A DNA stretch of 17,422 nt from Aalborg-AAW-1 sp964458335. GTDB lineage: Bacteria; Patescibacteriota; Gracilibacteria; Absconditabacterales; Absconditicoccaceae. The translations under genes and the position numbers were made by a program. The stretch's first letter is position 1. Every line of letters starts with the position of its first letter. Below, piece by piece: positions 8,606 through 16,387 of this stretch. Location: positions 1-17,422 of the forward strand of contig CAYWIJ010000019.1 in the NCBI GenBank assembly GCA_964458335.1, given 5' to 3'. The notes under the pieces are model-generated. The model did not search any database, was not told the origin of the DNA, and saw only the letters and a list, made by a program, of their open reading frames with translations.

Positions 8606-9145
8606 ATGTGAGAATATGAGATTACTTGATGATATGAAGGTCAACAAAAAGATTATGCTAATAGTAAAGATTTGATAGTTGTATGAGGAAATGAAGAAAA
8701 AATATTGCATATATTTGATAGTGCAGTGAAATTATTAGACCAAGAGAGAGAAAATAAAATTAAAGCAGATGAAATGAATGGACATCCTTCTTATATGAAA
8801 AAACAAGCAGATATTGATTTTATCAATAAACGAAAAAGTAGTGAAGGACATACGATAACTCAAACTATTAAGCATATTCTCAAGAAGCAACAATATGTAC
8901 CATGAAAAGATGATATATCTTTAGAAAGTATTAATTATCTTCAATCAGAAAAAGATACTATTATAGAATTAAAAGATAGTTATTTTAATCGTACTACTAC
9001 ACTTAATCAACAAGCTGAAACAGTGGAAGATAGGATGAATATAGATAGGATAAATGAAAAAATAAAGAAAATGACAGAGGTTGCTAAAGCATATAAAGAA
9101 TATATTAGAGAATATAATGAAGAAATATTTAAATCTTTACAATAA
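8606..9145 (+). CDS. Hypothetical helical/coiled-coil protein
   Basis: A 179-residue ORF from ATG 8606 to TAA 9145 with UGA as Gly; the first 30 codons contain several TGAs (M-G-E-Y-E-I-T-G-G-Y-E-G). There is no signal peptide or membrane helix. From about residue 30 it is very rich in Lys, Glu, Asp, Asn and Ile with a heptad-like pattern, and the last ~70 residues (E-T-V-E-D-R-M-N-I-D-R-I-N-E-K-I-K-K-M) look like an amphipathic or coiled-coil helix. A clean promoter precedes it and a terminator follows, so it is a single-gene unit. No family is recognised. Confidence 0.65.
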
Positions 9146-9168
9146 TATAAGTGATTTGTTAGATATTT

Positions 9169-9195
9169 ATCTCCTTTGTTGGGAGATTTTTCTAT
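9169..9195 (+). terminator. Rho-independent terminator
   Basis: ATCTCC (9169-9174) pairs with GGAGAT (9182-9187), followed by TTTTTCT, 23 bp after the stop at 9145. Confidence 0.7.
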
Positions 9196-9260
9196 TTGCA
9201 AAAAAAGAGGAAATATGTAGACTTCAATAAAATAGTGATTTTATCTTTGTGGATTCTGTG

Positions 9261-9776
9261 ATGAGATATATAGGTTTGTTGTTGTGATGAGGAATGGTTT
9301 TGGTACTTGCTGGTTGTGGGACAAATTCAAAAGTGGATAAATTTATCTCTAGTTACGGGGATACGGACGTGATACAGAAACCTATCGAAAATTTTTCTGG
9401 AGCTAACAACGATGATCTCTTGTCAGAACAACTCCTTTTGTGATGAGCTTCTGATACTCCTAATGATGGATATGGAATATATACTGATTATACTGCTAAT
9501 GAATTGCAATCTGCACTGAGCGAAGATAAAAATGTGGTCTTGGTCGTTGTAGAACCTGATTGTGATAATTGTACCCAATTGGATCAAAGTATGAGTACTG
9601 CACTCTCTCGTATCCCTGTTAATGTGGTTGTGATGAGGATGTCATTTGCTCAAGCTCAAAGTGCATATAAGGTTATAGAGCAAAATAGTGTCATCTATCT
9701 GAATTCTGATGGATCAGTAAAATATGTTTCTGATGGAGGAATAAGGACGGTAGATAATCTTGTTTATTATTTATAA
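9261..9776 (+). CDS. Thioredoxin-like lipoprotein with CxxC motif
   Basis: A 171-residue ORF from ATG 9261 to TAA 9776 under code 25. The N-terminus M-R-Y-I-G-L-L-L-G-G-G-M-V-L-V-L-A-G-C is a lipoprotein signal with lipobox L-A-G-C (Cys19); two of its glycines are UGA, so the signal exists only in this code. After a ~60-residue linker, the C-terminal ~90 residues look like a compact thioredoxin fold: a K-N-V-V-L-V-V-V strand, then E-P-D-C-D-N-C (Cys101 and Cys104) at the usual active-site place, and V-I-Y-L-N-S-D-G-S-V-K-Y near the end, where thioredoxins have the cis-Pro strand. The cis-Pro itself seems missing (N-S-V-I-Y), which is unusual. It may act in thiol-disulfide exchange outside the membrane; the substrate is unknown. 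Confidence 0.75.
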
Positions 9777-9791
9777 AAAACGGATTATTTG

Positions 9792-9859
9792 ATTACGGAT
9801 TACGAATTGTGTTTGAGTTAGTAGTTATGATAATTTATCCGTAATTCGCAATCCGTAAT
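9792..9859. repeat. Long interrupted inverted repeat
   Basis: The 17-bp arm 9792-9808 (ATTACGGATTACGAATT) is complementary to 9843-9859 except for one base, with a 34-bp loop. It lies between the lipoprotein stop and the pseudouridine synthase start and may fold in RNA. It has no strong T tract, so it is not called a terminator. Confidence 0.7.
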
Positions 9860-9889
9860 GTTTCAATATTTTAATATATTATATGATAA

Positions 9890-10726
9890 ATGAAACTATT
9901 AACCTATATACAACAGAACTATGGACTTCCAAGAAGAGTAATTACTGACGCTATCAAAGAGAAGAGAGTTTTTTTAGACTGAGAGCCAGTAGAAGGATAT
10001 GCTACAATTCTGAAATATGGACAAAGATTAGAAGCTAAGATTCGTGATAAAAATATCAACGATACTATCACGGAAACAGAACAAGAGACTGATACGGTGT
10101 TGTTTCATAAACCAGTAGGATATGTCTGTTCTAAACACGATCAACACAATAAAACCATCTATCGTCTCCTTGGGGATCAATACAAAAACTACTATTATAT
10201 CGGAAGACTCGATAAAGAAAGTAGAGGATTGGTTATGCTAACTAATGATCCTAAAGTGGTGCATCAATACGAACACCCTCGTCACAAAGTGGAGAAAGAA
10301 TATATCGTGACGGTGAAAGTTCGTGACCAAGATTTTGTAAAAAGGCTTATCGAGGGGACAAAAGATATGAGAATTCGTCAGGATAATCAGGAAGATTTTA
10401 TCGCTATGGTCAGTAAATTATTTGGGAAAGGATTATTGGTTGATGAAGATGGTAAACTTGCAAAAAAAGGAAACACTACGGCTGATTTATTGAGAATAGT
10501 GTCTATGGAATTAGTAACTTCACTCGATAGTCAGTTGAGAAAGTTAGGAGTAAGAGAACCAGAGCAATGAAAAATATTCGTGGTCCGTATGATACTCAAT
10601 GAAGGTAAAAAAAGACATATCAGACGCTTGTGGAGCTCTGTATGAGGAGAAGTGCTTGATCTTGTTCGTGTGAGGATAGGAGAATATGGTATCGATAAAC
10701 TTCCAGAAGGAGAAAGTAGAAAATAG
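9890..10726 (+). CDS. RsuA/RluB-family 16S/23S rRNA pseudouridine synthase
   Basis: A 278-residue enzyme that converts a specific rRNA uridine to pseudouridine. The N-terminal S4 RNA-binding domain (about residues 1-50) reads L-L-T-Y-I-Q-Q-N-Y-G-L-P-R-R-V-I-T-D-A-I-K-E-K-R-V-F-L-D-G-E-P-V. The catalytic domain has F-H-K-P-V-G-Y-V-C-S and G-R-L-D-K-E-S-R-G-L-V-M-L-T-N-D, with the catalytic Asp at residue 108. K-V-E-K-E-Y-I-V comes next, and the C-terminal N-E-G-K-K-R-H-I-R-R-L matches the family's R-Q-I-R-R-M-like motif. The start ATG at 9890 gives a complete S4 domain. UGA codons occur in the S4 domain and near the C-terminus. An insertion around residues 155-200 lengthens the middle. Which rRNA site is modified (RluB, RluE, RluF or RsuA) cannot be decided. 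A terminator follows. Confidence 0.9.
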
Positions 10727-10741
10727 TAAGTATAAAAAATA

Positions 10742-10768
10742 TAGTCACGGTGATGACTACATTTTTTG
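10742..10768 (+). terminator. Rho-independent terminator
   Basis: TAGTCA (10742-10747) pairs with TGACTA (10754-10759), followed by CATTTTTT, 15 bp after the pseudouridine synthase stop. Confidence 0.65.
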
Positions 10769-10782
10769 AAGTAATTGGTTAG

Positions 10783-10968
10783 TTATTTACTGGGTACTTC
10801 ATCCCAGTACTCATAGGTAATTCCTACGATCTTAAATCCATCATCTGCTTCATAAATTACTTCTCTTTCTAATGCTCTATAGTAGAGAACTTTCTTGTCT
10901 TGTAATTTTCCATTACGTGTATCTCCTTGTACAGGAGGAGTACACCACTTTATTTTTTTGTTATAATG
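10783..10968 (-). pseudogene. Start-less protein-like ORF, possible gene remnant
   Basis: Between TAA at 10783 and the upstream in-frame stop at 10969-10971 lies a 61-codon open frame that reads like a real protein end: W-C-T-P-P-V-Q-G-D-T-R-N-G-K-L, then V-L-Y-Y-R-A-L-E-R-E-V-I-Y, G-I-T-Y-E-Y-W-D-E-V-P. It has no ATG, GTG or TTG start, so it is either a truncated remnant of a longer gene or starts at a rare codon. It occupies most of the otherwise gene-free stretch 10727-11071. No family is recognised. Confidence 0.35.
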
Positions 10969-11005
10969 TTACTATGACGAATGTTTTATTAAAATAAAAA
11001 TTATA

Positions 11006-11034
11006 TTGACTTAATATATATAAATATTTATTAT
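11006..11034 (+). promoter_or_regulatory. Promoter of the hydrolase cluster
   Basis: TTGACT (11006-11011), a 17-bp spacer and TATTAT (11029-11034). A TATAAT also occurs at 11061-11066, very close to the ATG at 11072, so the real start site is uncertain. Confidence 0.45.
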
Positions 11035-11071
11035 TATTGATAAATTATTGTTTTAGTACTTATAATAGAGT

Positions 11072-11980
11072 ATGCATAAAAAATTATGATTATCTGATCA
11101 TGATATGATATCTTGAGATTTTGAAAAAAGTAAGATTGTACTGTTTCATATCCATGGAGCAGTAGGAAGTGCAAGTAATGCACAAGAGATTATGAAGAGA
11201 CAACAGTTATATATTGTAGACGTGTTTCAAGTTTCTCCTGATCTTTGGACATTACCAGAAGGGACAAAATTAGCAGAAACATTATCAGTGATGACAATGC
11301 AAACGGCTCAGAAACTCTGAAATCTTATTGCTCATAATGAGTGAAAGAAGAAAATAATACTCCATGGAAATTCTTATGGATGATCTCTTGCTTTACTTTT
11401 ATCATCTCACTATTCAAAAGATATTGATGGTTTGATACTCAATAGTTCATCGTGATTTGGTGAAGCATTAGAAAATGAATTTTGAAATATTCATAATTTA
11501 TTTTCATCAGTAACTTCATTACCAGAATTGAGCGAGCAACATAATAGAATGAAAGAAATTATAGCAAAATTAATTCAAATGAAACCATCTCGTATCAGAG
11601 ATTATATGATAGATAAGGCATTAAGATTATCATTTAAATTTGATAAAGATGCAAAGCGTTATCATGCATCGAATAGGCTGCAATTTATGAGATTTTGAAA
11701 AATTCTTAATTTTTTGAGCAGTAAAGGAAATGAGCAAGAATATGTCAATCATGAAGAACTTCTGAAAATATTTGTAGAGAAATACCATAAACCAGTATTA
11801 TTTATAGGATGAGAGAATGATAAAGTTACTCCTCCAGAAGTTATTCATCATCAGGCATGATTGGTATGAGAACAAGCCATAATAATACCAGATGTGTGAC
11901 ATTCAAGCCATATGGAAGATCCAGAATTATTTATTAAGGAGGTGAATAATTGGATGAATAATAAGAGACTTGTTGTATAA
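11072..11980 (+). CDS. Alpha/beta-hydrolase fold protein
   Basis: A 302-residue ORF from ATG 11072 to TAA 11980 that is cut into very short pieces under the standard code. The fold's landmarks are all present: an oxyanion strand and loop (V-L-F-H-I-H-G-A-V-G-S), the nucleophile elbow G-N-S-Y-G-G (Ser101; the last Gly is UGA), the acid in F-I-G-G-E-N-D-K-V-T-P-P (Asp250) and the catalytic His in D-V-G-H-S-S-H-M-E-D-P-E-L-F (His277). A helical cap region lies between about residues 140 and 235. There is no signal peptide. The fold fits serine esterases, lipases and related enzymes; the substrate cannot be read from the sequence. It heads a plus-strand cluster with the RnpA-like gene (40 bp downstream) and the phosphatase-like gene. 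Confidence 0.85.
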
Positions 11981-12020
11981 AAGATTGTTTTTGTGGGTAT
12001 GAATATATACAATTATAATT

Positions 12021-12428
12021 ATGTTAGCACAACACTATCGTCTCACTACCAAGGATGTACGTTATATCCAAAAACAAAAGAATATTATCTGGACACAGCA
12101 TTTCTGATTTTTGTGGATTAAACAATATCCCAACAGAAAATTTCATCAGTGTTCACTCTATATTGCAGCAGATACCGTGAAGAAATCAGTACGAAGACAC
12201 CAACTCAAACGTCAACTACTTATACAACTTGAACAATGAATCAAACCTTCTCAGCAGTCAGGACAACAATTTTACAAAATATTTATCTTCTTAAATAAAA
12301 AAAACGTCCTTCAAACACAATTTCATGAGAAATATCAACGTACTACAATGATTGAACAGTTGACGCAAGATTTTACAAAAGAACGATCTATCGCAGCTAA
12401 AAAATTGCAAATCTGACAGAGAATCTAG
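12021..12428 (+). CDS. RnpA-like protein (possible RNase P protein subunit)
   Basis: A 135-residue ORF from ATG 12021 to TAG 12428, with UGA as Gly. The layout resembles the RNase P protein: Y-R-L-T-T-K-D-V-R-Y-I-Q-K near the start, a central Phe-rich strand (H-F-G-F-L-W-I), then a strongly basic helix V-K-K-S-V-R-R-H-Q-L-K-R-Q-L-L at the place of the family's R-N-R-I-K-R-x-x-R-E signature. F-Y-K-I-F-I-F-L follows where RnpA has its last strand. RnpA helps the RNase P RNA cut the 5' leaders of tRNA precursors. The match is weak: the R-N-R is not exact and rpmH, its usual neighbour, is absent. It sits in a cluster with an alpha/beta hydrolase and a phosphatase-like gene, 20 bp before the latter. 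Confidence 0.5.
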
Positions 12429-12448
12429 ACTTTATTTCTTCTCCTCTT

Positions 12449-13144
12449 ATGAAGAAACTCATTCTTATCAGACATTCAGAAAGTGAAGCAAATGCAGTCC
12501 ATAGTATAGGACATGTAGATGTGTGACTTTCTGATTTTTGAAAGATAAGTGCACAACAATTTGCTCAGGAGACAGCATGATATTTTGATCATACCATTCT
12601 TATTTCAAATATACAATCCAGATGTAGAGCACTTGCACAATTATTGTGACAATATAATCTTATTCAAAACACGATATTTCATCCCTGATTTAATGAAAGA
12701 GATTTTGGTATTTTTACAGGATGAACTAAAAATGATATGATGGAAATCTTAGATTTAGCATATCCTGAAATTTCTAAAAATATAGGAAATAATTTTAGTG
12801 TATGGATGGATCAGAATCTTTATGATATTCGTGGGAGATTGTTTGAATCTAATGCTATGCTGAGAACTCGCCTTGTAATGGCTTTGGATGAATTGATTCA
12901 TACCTACCCAACTCAATCCATTGTAATTGTTTCTAGTACAGGAATATTAAGGACAATACAAGCATTATTACTTTCCAAAACAACTCAAGAATTTGACCAA
13001 TATTTGATACAACAAACAGGACAAAATAAAATACCAAATTTGAGTATGACAGAATTTGTATGGAATAATAATTATAAAAAATTCCAATTACAGAGATTTA
13101 ATGAACCACCCATCTTTCTTATACAGTGATTAGAGAGACTGTAA
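12449..13144 (+). CDS. Histidine phosphatase/phosphoglycerate mutase-like protein, second catalytic His replaced
   Basis: A 231-residue ORF from ATG 12449 to TAA 13144, with UGA as Gly. The N-terminus K-K-L-I-L-I-R-H-S-E-S-E-A-N holds the phospho-accepting His9 and Arg8 of the family. L-S-D-F-G, I-S-N-I-Q-S-R-C-R-A and the acidic F-N-E-R-D-F-G-I-F-T-G also match. The second catalytic block, normally V-S-H-G-G-x-I-R, reads V-S-S-T-G-I-L-R (Ser162-Ser163-Thr164-Gly165), so the usual His is Ser. Variants of this block are known in the superfamily, but loss of this His often means altered or no catalysis. It could be a divergent phosphatase, a mutase or a pseudoenzyme. Its last 15 bases overlap the convergent methyltransferase gene. 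Confidence 0.8.
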
Positions 13145-13594
13145 TTCCCACATCATAATAGCTGCAGCTTGTCCGACATTAAGAGATTCTTTGATTCCTA
13201 ACATAGGGATATGACTTATAATATGCGATTTCTCTAATGTTTCTGATTCTACTCCTGTTACCTCATTTCCGACAATAACATACAACTCTGATCACATCTT
13301 AAATTGTTTGATGTTATCGTGAATTTCTGTCAGAGGAATACTATTTTCAGTTCATTCTGCAACAATAATGAGACCATGAGTTTGCATAAAATAGAGTGCT
13401 TCTGACAGTTGTTCAAATTCTATCGTGGGTATAGAGAGTTCAGATCAGAGAGCAGTTTTTTTGACTTGTGGATGGTTGGGACGAGCAGTATATCAAACAA
13501 AGACTACACCCCATCAGAGAGCATCAGCAGTACGGATGATATTTCCTACATTGTAGGCACTACGGAGGTTTTCTACAACAATTCGTTTATTCAT
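13130..13594 (-). CDS. TrmH/SpoU-family RNA 2'-O-methyltransferase
   Basis: A 154-residue SPOUT methyltransferase that transfers a methyl group from S-adenosylmethionine to a tRNA or rRNA ribose. All three SpoU motifs are visible: N-V-G-N-I-I-R-T-A-D-A-L-G-W near residue 17, the I-V-G-N-E-V-T-G-V loop, and the knot I-P-M-L-G-I-K-E-S-L-N-V-G-Q-A-A-A-I-M-M-W-E-L at the end. Several glycines, including one in the first motif, are UGA. There is no extra N-terminal substrate-binding domain, so this is a minimal SPOUT enzyme like TrmL or a small TrmH. The start ATG at 13594 comes one base after the TAA of the upstream exported protein gene, suggesting coupled translation. The 3' end overlaps the convergent phosphatase-like gene. 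The exact RNA target is unknown. Confidence 0.92.
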
Positions 13595-13595
13595 A

Positions 13596-14393
13596 TTATT
13601 GAGCGAGATCAAAAGAAACGGTTCATCGGTTAGTATATTTGGTTGCTCAGAATTGATTATACACAAGAGTGCAAGCAATATTTTTCTGACCTATTTTTTC
13701 GAAGAGTGGAGAGATTCCTGCTTTGAGTTCAATAATTAAATTGGTTATCGTATTCGCTTGGAAGATAGGTTTGATGTTCATAGGATAGATGTAGTCTTGA
13801 TCGTTGATAGTACTAAAACAGTAGATATCTTCAATATTACTAATCTGGTTAGGAGAATAATTTCTGATAGCAAGTTGAAGTATGATACTGGTATCATATT
13901 TGGTTGGGTTTTTGGTATATAGGGAGAGTTTAGAAATTCCTAATCCTGATTGATCATCTTTGAAATATGTGGTCTTGAAAAATTTCTGTACGAGATTAGG
14001 TTCGTTGGTGTGATCGTTGAAGAATTGAGTAAAGAGATTAGTAAGATATTCTTCATATTCTACAAAAAGGAGTGCTGACCCAGAGAGAGTTTTTTTGTGA
14101 TTGAGTGCTTGTTCACTTCTAAAAGAAGCAATATCAGCATTGATAGTATCATAGAGATTGATAGCTCATTTGAGTTCAGCATCCGTCCATTTTTGGGAGA
14201 GTTTTATATTGATATCACGAATTTCTCACCAATATTCTGGACAGGTATCTATACTTCCTGATTGGGTCAGAAGACAATTTTTTTGTACTGTAGTAGGTAC
14301 TGCAATAGGGTCAGTATTGTTTTGAGCTAAGAGTGATGGACTAAGAGAGAATAATCCTGCAACAAGAATAAGAAGGTAGTGGAAATATCTCAT
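13596..14393 (-). CDS. Exported protein of unknown function
   Basis: A 265-residue ORF from ATG 14393 to TAA 13596. The N-terminus M-R-Y-F-H-Y-L-L-I-L-V-A-G-L-F-S-L-S-P-S-L-L-A-Q-N-N is a normal Sec signal peptide with likely cleavage after S-L-L-A (about residue 23). The mature part has three or four Cys (C-L-L-T, C-P-E-Y-W, I-Y-C-F-S, I-A-C-T-L-V), which could form disulfides outside the membrane. A helical region (about 60-125) is followed by a beta-rich region with a Y-T-K-N-P-T and I-E-D-I-Y-C-F-S pattern. The mature protein has no membrane helix. It is followed after one base by the methyltransferase gene, so they are co-transcribed. No family is recognised. Confidence 0.75.
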
Positions 14394-14485
14394 AGGTGCG
14401 TAATAGGATAAAGTAACTGTTATGGTTGTACGAGAATGAGATAAAAAATCAAGATAAATTAATAACTTATAGTTGTAAACTTATA

Positions 14486-15682
14486 TTATGAATGTGTTCT
14501 TGATTTTATCTCTTGTCCATTTTTACCAATAATAACAGCTTCTGGGATTCCTCGAAGTTCTCGGTCAGCCATCTTAGATCCGAATCCAATATCACGATCA
14601 TCAAGAGCAACATCTTCACCATCTGCTTTACGAGTCTCGTATTCTTGAAGAGCTTCATTAAGATATTGGTCACCTGCACAGATGATGAGAGTCTGAAATG
14701 GTGCGATAGATTTTGGCCAAATAATACCTTTATCATCATGACATTTCTCTACTACGACTCCCATGATACGACTTGGTCCAATACCATAGCATCACATGAT
14801 AGCATATTTTTTTGTGTTGTCAGTATCGGTATAAGTGAGATCAAATGCCTCACTAAATTTTGTATGTAATGGAAAAATATTTCCTACTTCACATGCTGGT
14901 ACAATCTCTAATTCACTAAACTTAATACCAAATTTTTTTTCGTTTTCTTCGTTTACTACTTCTTTATTATAAGCTATATTATTTTTTCTATCAAGATAGA
15001 TTTCGTCTTCACCGACATCACAGAGTGTTTGAAATTCATGGGAAAAATCACTGGTAAAGTCTCCTCCAGATGCTACCGTTATGAAGGTATCTTCTCCGAT
15101 TCCGAGATCGTCAAAAATTCTTTTGTATACAAGTTTTGCATTATCATAATATCTGTAGAGATCGTCAGTCGATGCGTGAAAACTATATAAATCTTTCATA
15201 CGAAATTCACGTCCACGAAGGAGTCAAGATTTTGCTCTTGCTTCATTACGATATTTGGTTTGGATCTGATAGACTGCTCTTGGGAGGTCTTTGTGACTTT
15301 GGACAAAATCTTTGAGAAGAGGAGTTACGACATCTTCATGGGTAGGACAGAGAGCATATTCATTGGTAGATTTATTTTTTGATGCTTCATTTGCTCCTGT
15401 TGTTTTCATGAGCACATCAACAGTATCCCATCTTCCTGATTTTACCCAATTCTCCTTGGGAGCGAGCGCTGGCATGAGAATTTCGTTTCCGATTTCATCA
15501 ATATGTTTACGAATGATAGTTTCTATTTTGTTCAATACACGAAGACCCAGAGGTAAAAAAGTATATACTCCAGCCATTTCTCTATGGACGAATCCTCATC
15601 TCATAAGATACTGAGCATTGATTGATGGTTCGTCTGCTATAGTTTGTTTTGATGTTTTAGTGAATAGGGTTGAGAGTTTCAT
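14486..15682 (-). CDS. proS: Prolyl-tRNA synthetase, short form without editing insertion
   Basis: A 398-residue class II synthetase that charges tRNA-Pro. The N-terminus reads Y-L-M-R-G-G-F-V-H-R-E-M-A-G-V-Y-T-F-L-P-L-G-L-R-V-L. Motif 1 follows, with E-I-L-M-P-A-L-A-P. Motif 2 is Y-R-N-E-A-R-A-K-S-G-L-L-R-G-R-E-F-R-M-K-D (Gly153 is UGA). Motif 3 is G-C-Y-G-I-G-P-S-R-I-M-G (297-308; the first Gly is UGA). The anticodon-binding domain ends in G-K-N-G-Q-E-I. After motif 2, only ~140 residues separate it from motif 3, so the INS editing domain found in full-length bacterial ProRS (~570 residues) is absent, as in the short, mitochondrial-like forms. ATG 15682 keeps the complete N-terminal motif. 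Confidence 0.96.
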
Positions 15683-15888
15683 AAGAAATTTTGAATTATT
15701 AATGATAAATGATAAGTTAGATATAGAGATTTCATTTGTATTTGCAATTTAAAGTCGAAAAAAACTTCCAATGCGAAAATAACATATCCTATAAAGATAA
15801 TCATAATGACTAAATTTATACTCCATGAGCTAGCATATACACCATTTGTGTGTCTTTTTAAGCTTTTTTGTAATTTTTCTGTATTCAT
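15637..15888 (-). CDS. Possible small membrane protein upstream of proS
   Basis: Under code 25 the frame is open from ATG 15888 to TAG 15637 (83 residues), overlapping the first ~46 bases of proS. Under the standard code it would stop at TGA 15681-15679. A charged N-terminus (K-L-Q-K-S-L-K-R-H) is followed by one hydrophobic segment (I-N-L-V-I-M-I-I-F-I-G-Y-V-I-F-A-L-E-V-F-F, about residues 24-44). The last third comes from low-complexity A/T sequence and is less convincing. A good promoter ends 39 bp upstream. It may instead be leader sequence for proS. Confidence 0.4.
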
Positions 15889-15926
15889 AATTTTATGTTT
15901 AAGGTTTAACGAATTTTATTTTCTCT

Positions 15927-15955
15927 TTTATAACTATTTATCACTATAAAGTCAA
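15927..15955 (-). promoter_or_regulatory. Promoter upstream of the small ORF and proS
   Basis: On the minus strand, TTGACT (15955-15950), a 17-bp spacer and TATAAA (15932-15927), 39 bp before ATG 15888. Confidence 0.6.
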
Positions 15956-15957
15956 TA

Positions 15958-16362
15958 TTACTTATAGAGGGCAGTATGGTGATCGTTCAGTCTTTCTTTT
16001 TGCGTCTTTTTCACCTCATCTCGTGCAAGATCAGACGATGATTTATCAGTTTTGTTTATGACAGCAGAAGTTCTTTCGTGAAATTTATGATATGATTTTT
16101 GTAAGACCGTTTGAGTATCAGAGATATATCATTGAGTTTCGAGTAATCTAAGAAAATTCATATAGTTCCAGAAAATATCTCAGAGTTCGTCTTCAAGATA
16201 TACCTGATTCTGCAGTTTTAGCTCTTCATCGACTTCCTGTACTTCGTTCAGGAGACCTTGTAATCGATGAGTGGGTTCTCATAAATTTAGTCCAGTAATG
16301 TTTTTCTGTCGTTCTTGTTTCTGTTGAATAAGTGCGATATATTAGTCTATAAAGGTACCCAT
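15958..16362 (-). pseudogene. MazG-like NTP pyrophosphohydrolase with early in-frame TAA
   Basis: From ATG 16362 the frame reads M-G-T-F-I-D, then TAA (16344-16342), then stays open for 127 codons to TAA at 15958. The downstream part has the MazG / all-alpha NTP pyrophosphohydrolase pattern: L-L-N-E-V-Q-E-V-D-E-E-L (E-x-x-E-E metal ligands) and, about 20 residues later, L-E-D-E-L-G-D-I-F-W-N-Y (E-x-x-D). Such enzymes hydrolyse NTPs, often house-cleaning or stress-related. No ATG, GTG or TTG starts the post-TAA part before the catalytic residues. So it is either a recent nonsense mutant, an assembly error at one base, or a gene with an unusual start. It lies 25 bp after rlmE in the same direction and was probably its operon partner. 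Confidence 0.6.
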
Positions 16363-16387
16363 AATGAATATCGGGAGATGAATAAAA

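Noticed and set aside
9792..9859. Terminator for the lipoprotein gene
   Set aside because: The arms are long but the loop is 34 bases and no T tract follows; kept as an inverted repeat.
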